From an uncultured Clostridium sp. (GTDB lineage Bacteria; Bacillota; Clostridia; TANB77; CAG-508): a stretch of DNA of 64,000 nucleotides. The number at the start of each line of letters is the position of its first letter. Within the stretch, counting starts at the first letter, position 1. The notes beneath the pieces are model-generated. The model was given only the letters and a program-made list of their open reading frames with translations. It did no database searches and had not been told where the DNA came from. Made by a program: the position numbers and the translations under genes. The stretch lies in the NCBI GenBank assembly GCA_900553985.1, contig USFW01000005.1:23819-87818 (forward strand). Reading direction: 5' to 3'. Positions 9,868 to 19,031 of the stretch are shown here, piece after piece.

Positions 9868-11685
9868 TTATTCCTCTTCAAAAATCTTATTAAATTCTTG
9901 TTCATTTATTTTTTCTTTTCTCAACAAAGTATCTGCTATCTCATCTAGCTTATCTCTATGTTCTCTTAATAATATTTGAGCATCATTATATGCTGTATCT
10001 ATTAGCAATTTAACTTCTTGTCCAATTCTATCTCCAATATTCTCACCAAACATTTGAATTTCATATGGCTCTTTTCCTTGGAAATCTATTGGTCCTAATT
10101 TATCACTCATACCATATTTAGTTACCATATCTCTTGCTATTTGAGTTGCTACTTCTATATCATTACTTGCTCCCGTTGATATATCATCTAAAACCAATTT
10201 TTCTGCTGCTCTTCCTCCTAATAATGCTATCAGTTTTTCTTGCATTTCTGTTTTAGAAATATAGTATTTGTCTTCATTTGTTTTATACATTGTATATCCA
10301 CCAGCAACACCTCTTGGTATTATTGATACTTCTTTTACATTTGTTTGAGTTGGTAAATATCTACTTACTACTGCATGTCCAGCTTCGTGATATGCTGTTA
10401 ATTTTTTGTCTTTATCTGATATAATTCTATCTTTCTTTTCTAATCCAACTGTAACTTTTTTTACTGCTTCTTCTATATCGTCATTTTCTATTTCTTCGTG
10501 TTTATTTTTAGTAGCAATAATTGCTGCTTCGTTTAAAATATTTTCTAATTCAGCTCCTGTAAATCCTGCTGTATCTTCTGCAATACTTTCTAAATTTACA
10601 TTCCCTGATATTTTTTTATCTTTACTATGAATTTTTAATATTTCTAATCTTCCTTTTAAGTCTGGTGTTGGTATTGTTATTTGTCTGTCAAATCTTCCTG
10701 GTCTTAATAATGCTTTGTCTAACATTTCTGGTCTATTTGTAGCTGCCAATACTATTATTGTTTCTTCTGAACCAAATCCGTCCATTTCAACTAATAATTG
10801 ATTTAATGTTTGATTATTTTCTGATTCTGCTCCACTGTTTGATGTTCTTCTTGAGCCTATTGCATCAATTTCATCTATAAATACTATACATGGTGCTAGT
10901 TTTCTTGCTTTATCAAATAATTTTCTAACTCTTGATGCTCCTAAACCTGCAAACATTTCTATAAACTCAGATCCACTCATTGATATAAACGGAACATCTG
11001 CTTCTCCTGCAATTGCTTTTGCTATTAGAGTTTTACCTGTTCCTGGTTTTCCATATAATAGTACTCCTTTTGGAATTCTTGCTCCCATTTTCGTAAATTT
11101 TTCTGGTTCTTTTAGAAATTCAACTATTTCTTTTAATTCGCCTTTTTCTTCTTCTAATCCAGCAACATCATCAAATTTTATCTTTGTCTTTCTTTCAGTT
11201 TCATCATAAACTTTTCCTTTTTCCCCAAGACCTTGCATTTTAAAAATCATTACAAATAGTGCAACCATAACAGCCGTTGGTAAAATTGAAAGAAGCATTC
11301 CTGGTAATTGTACAAAAAAGCTTTGTGGTTTTTGTACTAATTCTATTTCATTTCCTTCTGCTACTTTTGTTTGAATTAAAGTTATAAATGCTTCTGTGTC
11401 TGGTATTAATGCTTTCTTTTCCTCTTCTTCATTTTTCATTTTTACTTTAGCATTTTTACTTCCTGTTGTTAACTCAACTTTTTCTACATTTCCATATGAT
11501 ATTTCTTTTATCAAATCTGTATATGCTAGTATATTTTTATCTTCTTCTTTTTTATCTTTCATTAGATACACTGTTGTTACTATTAATACTGCCAATAAAA
11601 GTAATAGTATTATTATTAACCAAAGATTTTTTTTGTTTTCTTTTTTATCTTTTTTTTGATTTATTTTTTCTTTATCTTGATTCAT
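9868..11685 (-). CDS. ftsH: ATP-dependent zinc metalloprotease FtsH
   Basis: The product is a 605-aa membrane AAA+ protease that degrades misfolded and regulatory membrane proteins. Two transmembrane helices (about residues 21-42 and 127-150) flank an extracytoplasmic domain. The AAA module has Walker A GKPGTGKT (212-219), FIDEIDAIG and the SRH RPGRFDR. The zinc site is HEAGH (433-437), with a distal D in TGASNDIEVAT. The Walker A has K where FtsH nearly always has P (GPPGTGKT); K is unlikely to abolish ATP binding but is unusual. AAAGGAAAGG precedes the ATG. It follows the DUF1189 gene by 20 bp and is probably co-transcribed with it. Confidence 0.95.
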   Translation of the reverse strand: MNQDKEKINQKKDKKENKKNLWLIIILLLLLAVLIVTTVYLMKDKKEEDKNILAYTDLIKEISYGNVEKVELTTGSKNAKVKMKNEEEEKKALIPDTEAFITLIQTKVAEGNEIELVQKPQSFFVQLPGMLLSILPTAVMVALFVMIFKMQGLGEKGKVYDETERKTKIKFDDVAGLEEEKGELKEIVEFLKEPEKFTKMGARIPKGVLLYGKPGTGKTLIAKAIAGEADVPFISMSGSEFIEMFAGLGASRVRKLFDKARKLAPCIVFIDEIDAIGSRRTSNSGAESENNQTLNQLLVEMDGFGSEETIIVLAATNRPEMLDKALLRPGRFDRQITIPTPDLKGRLEILKIHSKDKKISGNVNLESIAEDTAGFTGAELENILNEAAIIATKNKHEEIENDDIEEAVKKVTVGLEKKDRIISDKDKKLTAYHEAGHAVVSRYLPTQTNVKEVSIIPRGVAGGYTMYKTNEDKYYISKTEMQEKLIALLGGRAAEKLVLDDISTGASNDIEVATQIARDMVTKYGMSDKLGPIDFQGKEPYEIQMFGENIGDRIGQEVKLLIDTAYNDAQILLREHRDKLDEIADTLLRKEKINEQEFNKIFEEE

Positions 11686-11705
11686 AACCTTTCCTTTCTT
11701 CCCCT

Positions 11706-12782
11706 TTATGCATTCTGTCCTTCTGGCTCTTCACCTTTTTCTTTTTTATCATTTTTCTCTTTATTACCTTTTTGGTCTTCTTTCTTTTCTTTAGTATCTC
11801 CTTTTTCTTCATTATTTTCATCTTTGTTATTTTCTAATTCTTTCTTTACAATTTTTTGTGCTTCGACTATTTTCATTAGTTCTGCCTGTTTTTTTATAAA
11901 TTCAGATTTCATAATCATTATTGCTGCAATTAAGTAAATTGTTGCAACTGCAATATACATTACTTGGAAATATTCAATAACAAATCCTGTAAAGATATTA
12001 ACTACTAAGTATATTATATTTAATACTACTGAAAGAGTTATTGCATATATTGACATATTAAATATAGGTGCATGCCTCATCTTCATTTTTAACATTGATG
12101 TAGCAAAAAAACCTAACACACTTATTAGTAATACATATGATAATGTTGTTATAAAGTACATAATAAATCCATAAACAAATAAAGTTAAAAATACATTTAC
12201 CACTAATATTGACATATTAGCATTATTTTTTAGATTTACCACATCTTCTTTTGAAAATTCTTGTATTCCTGAAGCACCTAAAATATCTGTATAGTTATAC
12301 TCGATAGCTCCATCTGTTACACTATTTTTTATTATTAACTTATTTTTAGTTACAACAATTCCTCCTCTATTTTTATTTATTGAATTTAAGTAACTATTAA
12401 TTTCTTCTTGGGAGTCAGTCTCAGTATCTATTATTATCTTTTCAATATCTTCTCTTTCAAAAACTATTGGCTCTTGATTGTTTTCCACACTCAATTTTCC
12501 TTCTTTATATGAAAAACTTGGAAATTCATTTTTTATATAATCTAGTCCATTATTTAATTCTGTATATGTTTGATATGTCAACCAAACTGAAAGAATAACA
12601 GATATTATAATTACTAATTTAGCTAAATAAGCTACTGCTTTTCCAACACCATCTATTGCCATTTCTGGATATTTTTCTATTTTTGTTATAGAATACCATA
12701 TTTTTTTAAAGAAACTTTTTCTATTCTTTTTTTCATTAACATTTTCTTTTTGTTGTTCTTCTTTTCTTTCCTCTTGCTTCAT
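11706..12782 (-). CDS. DUF1189-family membrane protein
   Basis: The product is 358 aa. It has a charged N-terminus, one transmembrane helix (VAYLAKLVIIISVILSVWL), an extracytoplasmic region of about 120 residues, then four further hydrophobic segments, and a long low-complexity lysine/glutamate tail. The layout and the FFKKIWYSITKIEKYPEMA opening fit DUF1189, an uncharacterised Bacillota membrane family. The start codon overlaps the end of alr by one base (coupled), and ftsH follows 20 bp later, which suggests an alr-DUF1189-ftsH envelope operon. Confidence 0.75.
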   Translation of the reverse strand: MKQEERKEEQQKENVNEKKNRKSFFKKIWYSITKIEKYPEMAIDGVGKAVAYLAKLVIIISVILSVWLTYQTYTELNNGLDYIKNEFPSFSYKEGKLSVENNQEPIVFEREDIEKIIIDTETDSQEEINSYLNSINKNRGGIVVTKNKLIIKNSVTDGAIEYNYTDILGASGIQEFSKEDVVNLKNNANMSILVVNVFLTLFVYGFIMYFITTLSYVLLISVLGFFATSMLKMKMRHAPIFNMSIYAITLSVVLNIIYLVVNIFTGFVIEYFQVMYIAVATIYLIAAIMIMKSEFIKKQAELMKIVEAQKIVKKELENNKDENNEEKGDTKEKKEDQKGNKEKNDKKEKGEEPEGQNA

Positions 12783-13900
12783 TACCTATACTCCCTTCTT
12801 ATTTTAGAGTCTACATATTTAGGATTTATATTGAATACTACCTTATCTCCTACTTTTATATCTTTATTAGTTATATCACAAATAATATGATATGTTCCTA
12901 CTCTACCTAAAACAGGAAATTTTTTATTATTTATAATTATAAACATTTGCTTTTTTCTAAATAAATCTTTTATATCTCCTACAATATATCTCAATTTATC
13001 AATAAATCTAAACATATCTCTATCAGTTGTAATATTTATTCCATCCATATATCCACATGGTATTATTGCAATTTTAGTTTCTTTTTTTGTCTTATAAGTA
13101 TTAGAATATCCAATATTAAATCCCTTTGGTAATTCCTTTATTTCAGTTACTTCTGATTCCAACTGTGCAATCTTTTTTAGACCTAATGTATTTTTAACTG
13201 ATAATCTTCCTAAAAATGCTGAACCTATTCTTACTGCATTCAAGTGCATATTAGGAAACTTTACAAAAGCTGATGAATTACATATATGAAGCATCCCTGT
13301 ATCTATTCCATTCATTTTTAAAACTTCAACAACATCTATAAATCTATTAAATTGCTCTTTTGTATATTTATCATCATAAAAACTTATTGAAAAATGTGAA
13401 AAAGTACCTTCTATTTTTATATTTTTTAGGTCTTTTAAAGTTTCTATCATTTCATCTCTATTTTCATATACAAAGCCATATCTTCCAAATCCTGTATCAA
13501 TTTTTAAATGTGCTTTTATCTTTTTTCCTAATTTCTCTCCTATTTTTTCTGCTATTTTAACATCAGCTTTAGAACCTAGTGTAATTATTATATTATTATT
13601 TACTAATTTTTCTACATCTTCTTCTACACTCATTGTTGATAACATTAATATATCTTGTTTAATTCCTGCTTCTCTCAATTCTAAAGCTTCTTCAATTGTA
13701 GCAACTGCAAAATATGAAATACCATTATCAATTAAAAACTTAGTAAGTTCTACTAATCCTAATCCGTAGCCATTTCCTTTTACTACTGCAATTATTTTTA
13801 CTGAATTCCCCAAATCATCTTTTTCATTTTTATTTGCATGTTCTTTTATTCTCTCTATATTATGTACTAAATCCTTTTTTTGTATAACTAATGATTTCAT
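12782..13900 (-). CDS. alr: Alanine racemase
   Basis: The product is about 372 aa. It has the PLP-lysine motif AVVKGNGYGLG (K41 from the chosen start), the barrel motifs LKIDTGFGRYG and MLHICNSSAF, and VRIGSAFLG, followed by a C-terminal domain with the catalytic tyrosine region NIGYSNTYK. It interconverts L- and D-alanine for peptidoglycan. The ATG at 13900 is favoured because GGAAGG lies upstream of it, whereas the ATG at 13921 has no ribosome binding site. The motif is AVVKGNGYG rather than the common AVVKANAYG, so a related amino-acid racemase is possible. Confidence 0.85.
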   Translation of the reverse strand: MKSLVIQKKDLVHNIERIKEHANKNEKDDLGNSVKIIAVVKGNGYGLGLVELTKFLIDNGISYFAVATIEEALELREAGIKQDILMLSTMSVEEDVEKLVNNNIIITLGSKADVKIAEKIGEKLGKKIKAHLKIDTGFGRYGFVYENRDEMIETLKDLKNIKIEGTFSHFSISFYDDKYTKEQFNRFIDVVEVLKMNGIDTGMLHICNSSAFVKFPNMHLNAVRIGSAFLGRLSVKNTLGLKKIAQLESEVTEIKELPKGFNIGYSNTYKTKKETKIAIIPCGYMDGINITTDRDMFRFIDKLRYIVGDIKDLFRKKQMFIIINNKKFPVLGRVGTYHIICDITNKDIKVGDKVVFNINPKYVDSKIRREYR

Positions 13901-14036
13901 TTTTACTATCATTCCTTCCATTTAAGGCACAAATTAGAATGAATAATTTATAAAATTTAGATATTATTCAAACCTATCTTTTCTATTAATTTTGTAATTT
14001 ATTTATTTTCACAATCCATTTATTTATTGTCGTAAT

Positions 14037-15104
14037 CTATTTATTTTTATTTTTTAATTTCATTTTCATTTGTCTTAAAGTTCTAAATGCCTTTTCTGAA
14101 AATTTATATAACTTATATTTTAATGGTTTAAATGGTAAATATACTTCTCCTATAAATTCTGTAAAAGTAGCTCCAAAACCTTTTTTAAATCTATATAGTC
14201 CATATTGAGGATGATTTTCATCAACAACTCCAGATACGCCTCTAAAGTCATATACATCATCTTTTCTTGCTATTGCCATTTTTATCATTTCCCATTGTAA
14301 TAAATAGTTTGGCATTAAATTTCTGTGGCTATTACTACTTGCTCCATATAGATACCAAGTTTTATTACCATAGAATATTGGTATTACCCCTGAAATTGGC
14401 TCATCGTTATAATAAGCCATTAATATTTTCATATGGTCAGGACCTAAGCAATCATACATTTTTTCAAAATATTCTAATGGTCTAATTATGAAACCATCTC
14501 TTGAACCTGTTTCTATCATTATTTTATGGAAATCTTTTAAATCTTCTTTTGTTCCCTCTTTAACAACTACGCCTTTTCTTCCAGCTAATCTGATATTATA
14601 TCTCCATTTTTGATGAAACCCTGCCATTATTTCTTCTTCTGTTTTATCTTTTATATCTAATCTAAATACATATCTTGGTTGTATTTCATCTTTAAAATCT
14701 TTAGCATCATCTTTTATCTTATATCCTAATTCTGTAACAACTTTTCTAAATTCTTCATCACTACTTAAAATATCTGGTTCAATTCTTAAAACTATTGCAT
14801 TATACTTTTTAGCAAGTTCTTTTGCTCCATCTGTTAATTGTTTCATCACTGCCATATCATGAATATCGCATACTGGTCCTCTTGATGAATACATAATATT
14901 ACCAAAAATAGGCATTTTTCTAATCCATACACATAGAGAACCAATTATATTTCCTTTGTCGTCTTCTGCAAGTATAACTTCTGGCTTCCAGTTAGGTTTC
15001 TTCACTTCTGCCCATTCTAAGGATTGCTGAAAATTACATCTCTCATGTCCTTCTAAAAATTTTTTATATTCTTCTCTTGATTTATCATCTGTCACAAATC
15101 TCAT
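14037..15104 (-). CDS. FemAB-family peptidoglycan branch-forming aminoacyltransferase
   Basis: The product is 355 aa with two GNAT-like halves. Family features are the opening with NFQQSLEWAEVKK, the RGPVCD segment, the HQKWRYNIRLAGRKGV core, and WYLYGASSNSHRNLMPNYLLQWEMI followed by YDFRGV. FemX/FemAB enzymes transfer an amino acid from aminoacyl-tRNA to the lipid II side chain to build cross-bridges. Which amino acid is used cannot be told from sequence. AGGAGG precedes the ATG. An interspersed repeat separates it from the upstream glycosyltransferase gene. Confidence 0.85.
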   Translation of the reverse strand: MRFVTDDKSREEYKKFLEGHERCNFQQSLEWAEVKKPNWKPEVILAEDDKGNIIGSLCVWIRKMPIFGNIMYSSRGPVCDIHDMAVMKQLTDGAKELAKKYNAIVLRIEPDILSSDEEFRKVVTELGYKIKDDAKDFKDEIQPRYVFRLDIKDKTEEEIMAGFHQKWRYNIRLAGRKGVVVKEGTKEDLKDFHKIMIETGSRDGFIIRPLEYFEKMYDCLGPDHMKILMAYYNDEPISGVIPIFYGNKTWYLYGASSNSHRNLMPNYLLQWEMIKMAIARKDDVYDFRGVSGVVDENHPQYGLYRFKKGFGATFTEFIGEVYLPFKPLKYKLYKFSEKAFRTLRQMKMKLKNKNK

Positions 15105-15200
15105 TATTATTTTTTTCCTCCTAGTTTATTATTTACAATACTACTGTATTTTACACCAATATGTACTTTTTTACAAGTGAATTTCAAGTAAATGCAAAAA

Positions 15201-15227
15201 TGATTTTTGTCTCCGACCCCAAAATCA
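15201..15227 (-). repeat. 27-bp interspersed inverted-end repeat, copy 2
   Basis: Same unit and orientation as the copy at 1840-1866. It lies just past the 3' end of the minus-strand glycosyltransferase gene and before the FemAB gene. Confidence 0.75.
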
Positions 15228-15258
15228 CCATTCAAGTCAGATTCAAAAATCATTATGA

Positions 15259-16203
15259 TTAATCATTCATTTCTTTTTCTCCATTATATTCATTAACTAA
15301 ATACAATGGTCTATTTTTTGTCTCATTAAATATTCTTCCTAGGTATTCTCCGACAATTCCAAACAACAATATTTGTATTCCTGAAAAGAATAATATCAAT
15401 AATATTATTGATTGATATGCTTGTATAGGTTGATCTACTACAAAACATTTTGCAATAACATATACAAAATATCCAAATAAAACTATAAATGTTGGTATTG
15501 CAATAAATGTAGATATTCTTAAAGGTGATGTTGTAAGTGATGTTATTCCATCTATTGCTAAATCCATTAATTTACCATAATTCCATTTAGTTGTTCCAGC
15601 AACTCTTGGGTCTCTATCATATAAAACTTCTTTCTTTTTATATCCTATCCAACTAAACATACTCTTTGTGTTTCTTTGAGATTCTCTTAGTTTTTTTAGT
15701 GCATTTACACATCTTCTATCTAGTAGTCTAAAGTCTCCTGTATCTTCTTGTATCTCAACTCTCGTTACATGTTGTAAGACTTTATAATACATTTTAGAAG
15801 TAAATTTCTTTAGCCAAGTTTCACCTTTTCTTGATTTTCTTTTTGCATATACATCATCATAACCTTCTTCCCAGTATTTAACTAATTCTGGTACTAATTC
15901 TGGAGGATCTTGTAAGTCTGCATCCATAAATATTACACAGTCTCCTGTTGCATAATCTAGTCCTGCTATCATTGCAATTTCTTTTCCAAAATTTCTTGCA
16001 AAATCAACATAACAAATTCTTTTGTCTTTTTCTCTTAATTCTTTTATTATTTCGATTGTTTGGTCTTTACTTCCATCATTTACAAATAATACTTCGAAAT
16101 CGTAATTATTTAAGGTTTCCATAAGTTTTGTTAATCTCTCGTATAATATTGGTAATGATTCTTGTTCATTATAAGCTGGTATTATAATACTTATTTTTTT
16201 CAT
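15259..16203 (-). CDS. Polyprenol-phosphate-type family 2 glycosyltransferase
   Basis: The product is 314 aa. An N-terminal GT-A domain carries ISIIIPAYNEQESLP, FVNDGSKDQT and the metal-binding MDADLQDPPE. Two C-terminal transmembrane helices follow (about 230-253 and 266-290), ending in GIVGEYLGRIFNETK. This is the GtrB/DPM1-like architecture, which attaches a sugar to undecaprenyl phosphate at the membrane for later transfer to a surface polymer. The sugar is not predictable. It may feed the GtrA/GtrII-type protein at 25295-27247, but that link is inference. Confidence 0.85.
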   Translation of the reverse strand: MKKISIIIPAYNEQESLPILYERLTKLMETLNNYDFEVLFVNDGSKDQTIEIIKELREKDKRICYVDFARNFGKEIAMIAGLDYATGDCVIFMDADLQDPPELVPELVKYWEEGYDDVYAKRKSRKGETWLKKFTSKMYYKVLQHVTRVEIQEDTGDFRLLDRRCVNALKKLRESQRNTKSMFSWIGYKKKEVLYDRDPRVAGTTKWNYGKLMDLAIDGITSLTTSPLRISTFIAIPTFIVLFGYFVYVIAKCFVVDQPIQAYQSIILLILFFSGIQILLFGIVGEYLGRIFNETKNRPLYLVNEYNGEKEMND

Positions 16204-16338
16204 AACTGCTACTTCCTTTTCTTAATTATTTTATTATGCTATTTTATTGTCTATTTATAGACCTTTTCTCTAAATTTTTTAGCCTATAGCTTTATTTTAT
16301 GCATTTTTAATTGAATTTTTATTAACTTATTATGATTA

Positions 16339-17292
16339 CTATATAGATTTCTTTAACAATTCACCTAGTGGTCTTTTTTCATTTAATCTTTTTATAGTTT
16401 CTGCAAATAGTGGTGCAATAGATACTACTTTTATTTTATCTATTTTTTTATCTTCTGATAAAGGAATTGTATTTGTTATAACCAATTCTTTTATTGATGA
16501 TTTTTCTATTCTTTCTATTGCTGGTCCAGAAAGAACTCCATGAGTACAAGCTGCATATACTGCATCTGCTCCAAATTCTTTTAACACTCGTACTGTTTCC
16601 ATCATGGAACCTGCTGTATCTATCTCATCATCAAAAATAATTGCATTTTTTCCTTTTACATCTCCTATAATGGTTGTCCCAATTGCTTTGTCATTATTTC
16701 CATCTCTTCTTTTATCAAGCATTGCTATTGGACAATTAAAAAATTCAGAATATTTATATGCTTTTTTTGAACTTCCTGCATCTGTTGCTACTATAACTTT
16801 ATTATCTAACTTTTTATCTTCAAAATATTTTTCTAACAGTCTTTCTGCTGAAAGTCTATCACAATTTATTTTGTCAAAATATGCTTGTATTGCTGGATTA
16901 TGAAGGTCACAAGTAATAACTCTTGTTGCTCCTGCTGCTTCGATTAATTTTGCCATTAGTTTAGCTGTTATTGGAACTCGTGGTTGGTCTTTTTTATCTG
17001 ACCTAGAATAAATATAATATGGCAATACAACATTTATATTTTTAGCTGATGCTCTTTTTACTGCATCAATAGTTATTAATAATTCCATTATTCTTTCATT
17101 TACTGGTGGTGTATTGCTTTGTACTAGATATACATCTTGTTCTCTTACTGTTTCTAATACTTGTACAAAATTATTGTCGTTTTTAAACTTCATTCTATTT
17201 ATTTTTCCCATAGGTAAGTCTAAATAATCACAAATTTCTTTTGTGAATGGTTCTGCATATTCACTACATGCAAAAATTTTTATATTTTCCAT
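16339..17292 (-). CDS. prs: Ribose-phosphate pyrophosphokinase (PRPP synthetase)
   Basis: The product is 317 aa. It makes PRPP from ribose 5-phosphate and ATP for nucleotide and amino-acid synthesis. The N-terminal ACSEYAEPFTKEIC region, VVLPYYIYSRSDKKDQPR and CDLHNPAIQAYF contribute to the ATP/Mg site. The PRPP-binding loop is AIIFDDEIDTAGSMMETV. The flexible loop (LDKRRDGNNDK) is present. An AAAGGAAG ribosome binding site precedes the ATG. It is somewhat divergent from the canonical Bacillota Prs; it may be a second paralogue. Confidence 0.9.
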   Translation of the reverse strand: MENIKIFACSEYAEPFTKEICDYLDLPMGKINRMKFKNDNNFVQVLETVREQDVYLVQSNTPPVNERIMELLITIDAVKRASAKNINVVLPYYIYSRSDKKDQPRVPITAKLMAKLIEAAGATRVITCDLHNPAIQAYFDKINCDRLSAERLLEKYFEDKKLDNKVIVATDAGSSKKAYKYSEFFNCPIAMLDKRRDGNNDKAIGTTIIGDVKGKNAIIFDDEIDTAGSMMETVRVLKEFGADAVYAACTHGVLSGPAIERIEKSSIKELVITNTIPLSEDKKIDKIKVVSIAPLFAETIKRLNEKRPLGELLKKSI

Positions 17293-17380
17293 ATTAAAAT
17301 TCTTCCTTTCTCACTTATCTAAAAGTTCCTTAATTTATAAATATTATTTTTCTAAGACATTTTTTGTATTTTAATTTTAT

Positions 17381-18155
17381 TTAATATTGAACTATTGCTT
17401 CTAATATTTCTCTATCTGATAATTTTTTATTCTTGTTAGTTGTTACTTCAAGTATAATTTGATTTTCTTTTTCGTATATTTCTAGTATTTGAGTTGGATC
17501 CATATCTTCAAATGGATATTCTACAATTTCTCCCGAGATATAATCTCTCTCATAAGCTTTTCCTGTAATATTTATTATATATAGTTTATCTGATTTTATC
17601 ATATTTTCTATTTTTTTTGATATTGCATTTTCAGCACTAAAATCAATTTTTAAATAACCTTCATTAGTTACACTAAAATTTCCGTATACCATTATTTTTT
17701 AATAATCCTAAAAATGTTTCTCTTGACTGATTAGATATCCATATTCCTGTAGTATTAGGAATCTTTTTTAGTATTTCATTTAATTCATTTTCTTCAGGCT
17801 CCCCATTTTTTATTATTCCAGCTAAATCAACATTAAATTGAATTTCTGGTTTTATTTGAAGAATTTTTCTTCCTCCCGGCTCTTCTTCTATTCTATAAAT
17901 ATCAGTATTAGCTGTTGCATTTATTTCTTTTTTTATTTTTTCTACTTCTTCAGTTGTATATTGATAAGAACTTGAATTATCTATAAAATTAGCATTTACA
18001 TTTTCTTCATTATTTTTACTTTCTACTAATGCTGTATTTTCTATATCATTATTTTTTTTATCATCTTTTCCTAAATTATTTAATTTTATCATGAATATAG
18101 CTAATATAATTATTAGAACAACAATTATACAAATTATTAAAGATTTTTTATTCAT
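17381..18155 (-). CDS. Membrane-anchored envelope protein of unknown family, frame broken at CGGA
   Basis: Two frames join into one product of about 257 aa. The N-terminal part has a signal-anchor helix (KKSLIICIIVVLIIILAIFM) and an acidic, asparagine-rich linker. It then ends prematurely at LLKNNGI-CGG-AAA-TTT-TAG. Skipping the C at 17684 gives LLKNNGI-GNFSVTNEGYLKIDF and carries on for 100 residues in a continuous domain. The alternative, a separate downstream gene starting at the ATG at 17692, is weaker: that ATG overlaps the first frame and has no well-placed ribosome binding site. No function is recognised; the C-terminal half looks like a small extracytoplasmic domain. GGAGAG precedes the ATG at 18155. 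The gene follows the DUF-type surface gene at 18263. Confidence 0.7.
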
Positions 18156-18262
18156 ACATATCTCTCCTAAAAATTATACATTACTTCATTATAATAACAT
18201 TTTTCTCTAAATTATTCAACTTTTTATTAATTTTTCTTTTATTCTTTACTGTCTAATACTAC

Positions 18263-18880
18263 TTATTTTCGTTTTGATTTTTTATCAGCAATTATAACTA
18301 CTCCACCAATTAACAAAACAACTATCACTGTTATAATCATTACAGTTATTCCTCTACTTTTGTCTTCTGGTTTATCAGAACGATTTTCTACTTTTATTGT
18401 ATATACCTTTAAATTTCCGTTTTCTGCAATAACATTCACATTAACAAATTGTTGTTCCGGAGTTATTTCTATTACTCCTGCCCCTTCTACTTTAGCTTTT
18501 TCATCATCTAGCTCTGCTATTATATTTAAACTTTTTACTCTACTTTTATTATCAACATATACTACATAATTATATTGTTGCATATTAAATTCTGGTTCTA
18601 ATTTATATCCCTCTACTTTTAACGATTTTAAATAATTATTTCCTGATTTTTCTATATTTTCTTGTATTGTATTACTTAAATTTTGCTCTTCTTTTATCTT
18701 ATTCTCTTCATATTTTTTAGCTTCTTCTTCCCCTTCTTCAGAAGTAAAATCTGCTTTTCCTGCACTATTAGGTGGTACTGGTATATCTACTAATCTTCCT
18801 GCTGCATATGCAAAACTATACATTCCCGTGACAAATAAAAATATTATTCCTATTGTCAATATCTTTTTTCTATTTTTCAT
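18263..18880 (-). CDS. Surface protein with cadherin-like beta-sandwich domain
   Basis: The product is 205 aa. It has a signal peptide (ILTIGIIFLFVTGMYSFAYA), a charged helical linker, and a domain of about 80 residues (YLKSLKVEGYKLEPEF to VYTIKVENRS) typical of the bacterial cadherin-like beta-sandwich family (PF12733). A C-terminal transmembrane anchor (GITVMIITVIVVLLIGGVVI) and a basic tail follow. It is thus displayed outside the membrane. The AAGGAAGG ribosome binding site is good. It lies between the autolysin and the frame-broken anchored protein on the same strand; all three look envelope-related. Confidence 0.75.
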   Translation of the reverse strand: MKNRKKILTIGIIFLFVTGMYSFAYAAGRLVDIPVPPNSAGKADFTSEEGEEEAKKYEENKIKEEQNLSNTIQENIEKSGNNYLKSLKVEGYKLEPEFNMQQYNYVVYVDNKSRVKSLNIIAELDDEKAKVEGAGVIEITPEQQFVNVNVIAENGNLKVYTIKVENRSDKPEDKSRGITVMIITVIVVLLIGGVVIIADKKSKRK

Positions 18881-18985
18881 AATTATTTTCCTTCCTTACT
18901 TCATATATTTAGTTTTTTAAATTGTTTTTACCTATAACCACTTGTATAAACCATAAAAGCAATATAAAAACTTTTAAATAATAGA

Positions 18986-19021
18986 AAATGGTAAACTAAT
19001 TACTATATTAATTTACCATTC
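18986..19021 (-). terminator. Hairpin terminator after lectin-autolysin gene
   Basis: AATGGTAAACTAATT pairs with AATTAATTTACCATT-type sequence just beyond the stop codon at 19032. The downstream flank on the minus strand is T-rich only in part, so efficiency is uncertain. Confidence 0.55.
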
Positions 19022-19031
19022 CCCTTTCAAA

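Noticed and set aside
17381..17692. A separate gene starting with ATG at 17692
   Set aside because: It overlaps the upstream frame, lacks a well-placed ribosome binding site, and reads straight on from the upstream frame if one C is skipped.
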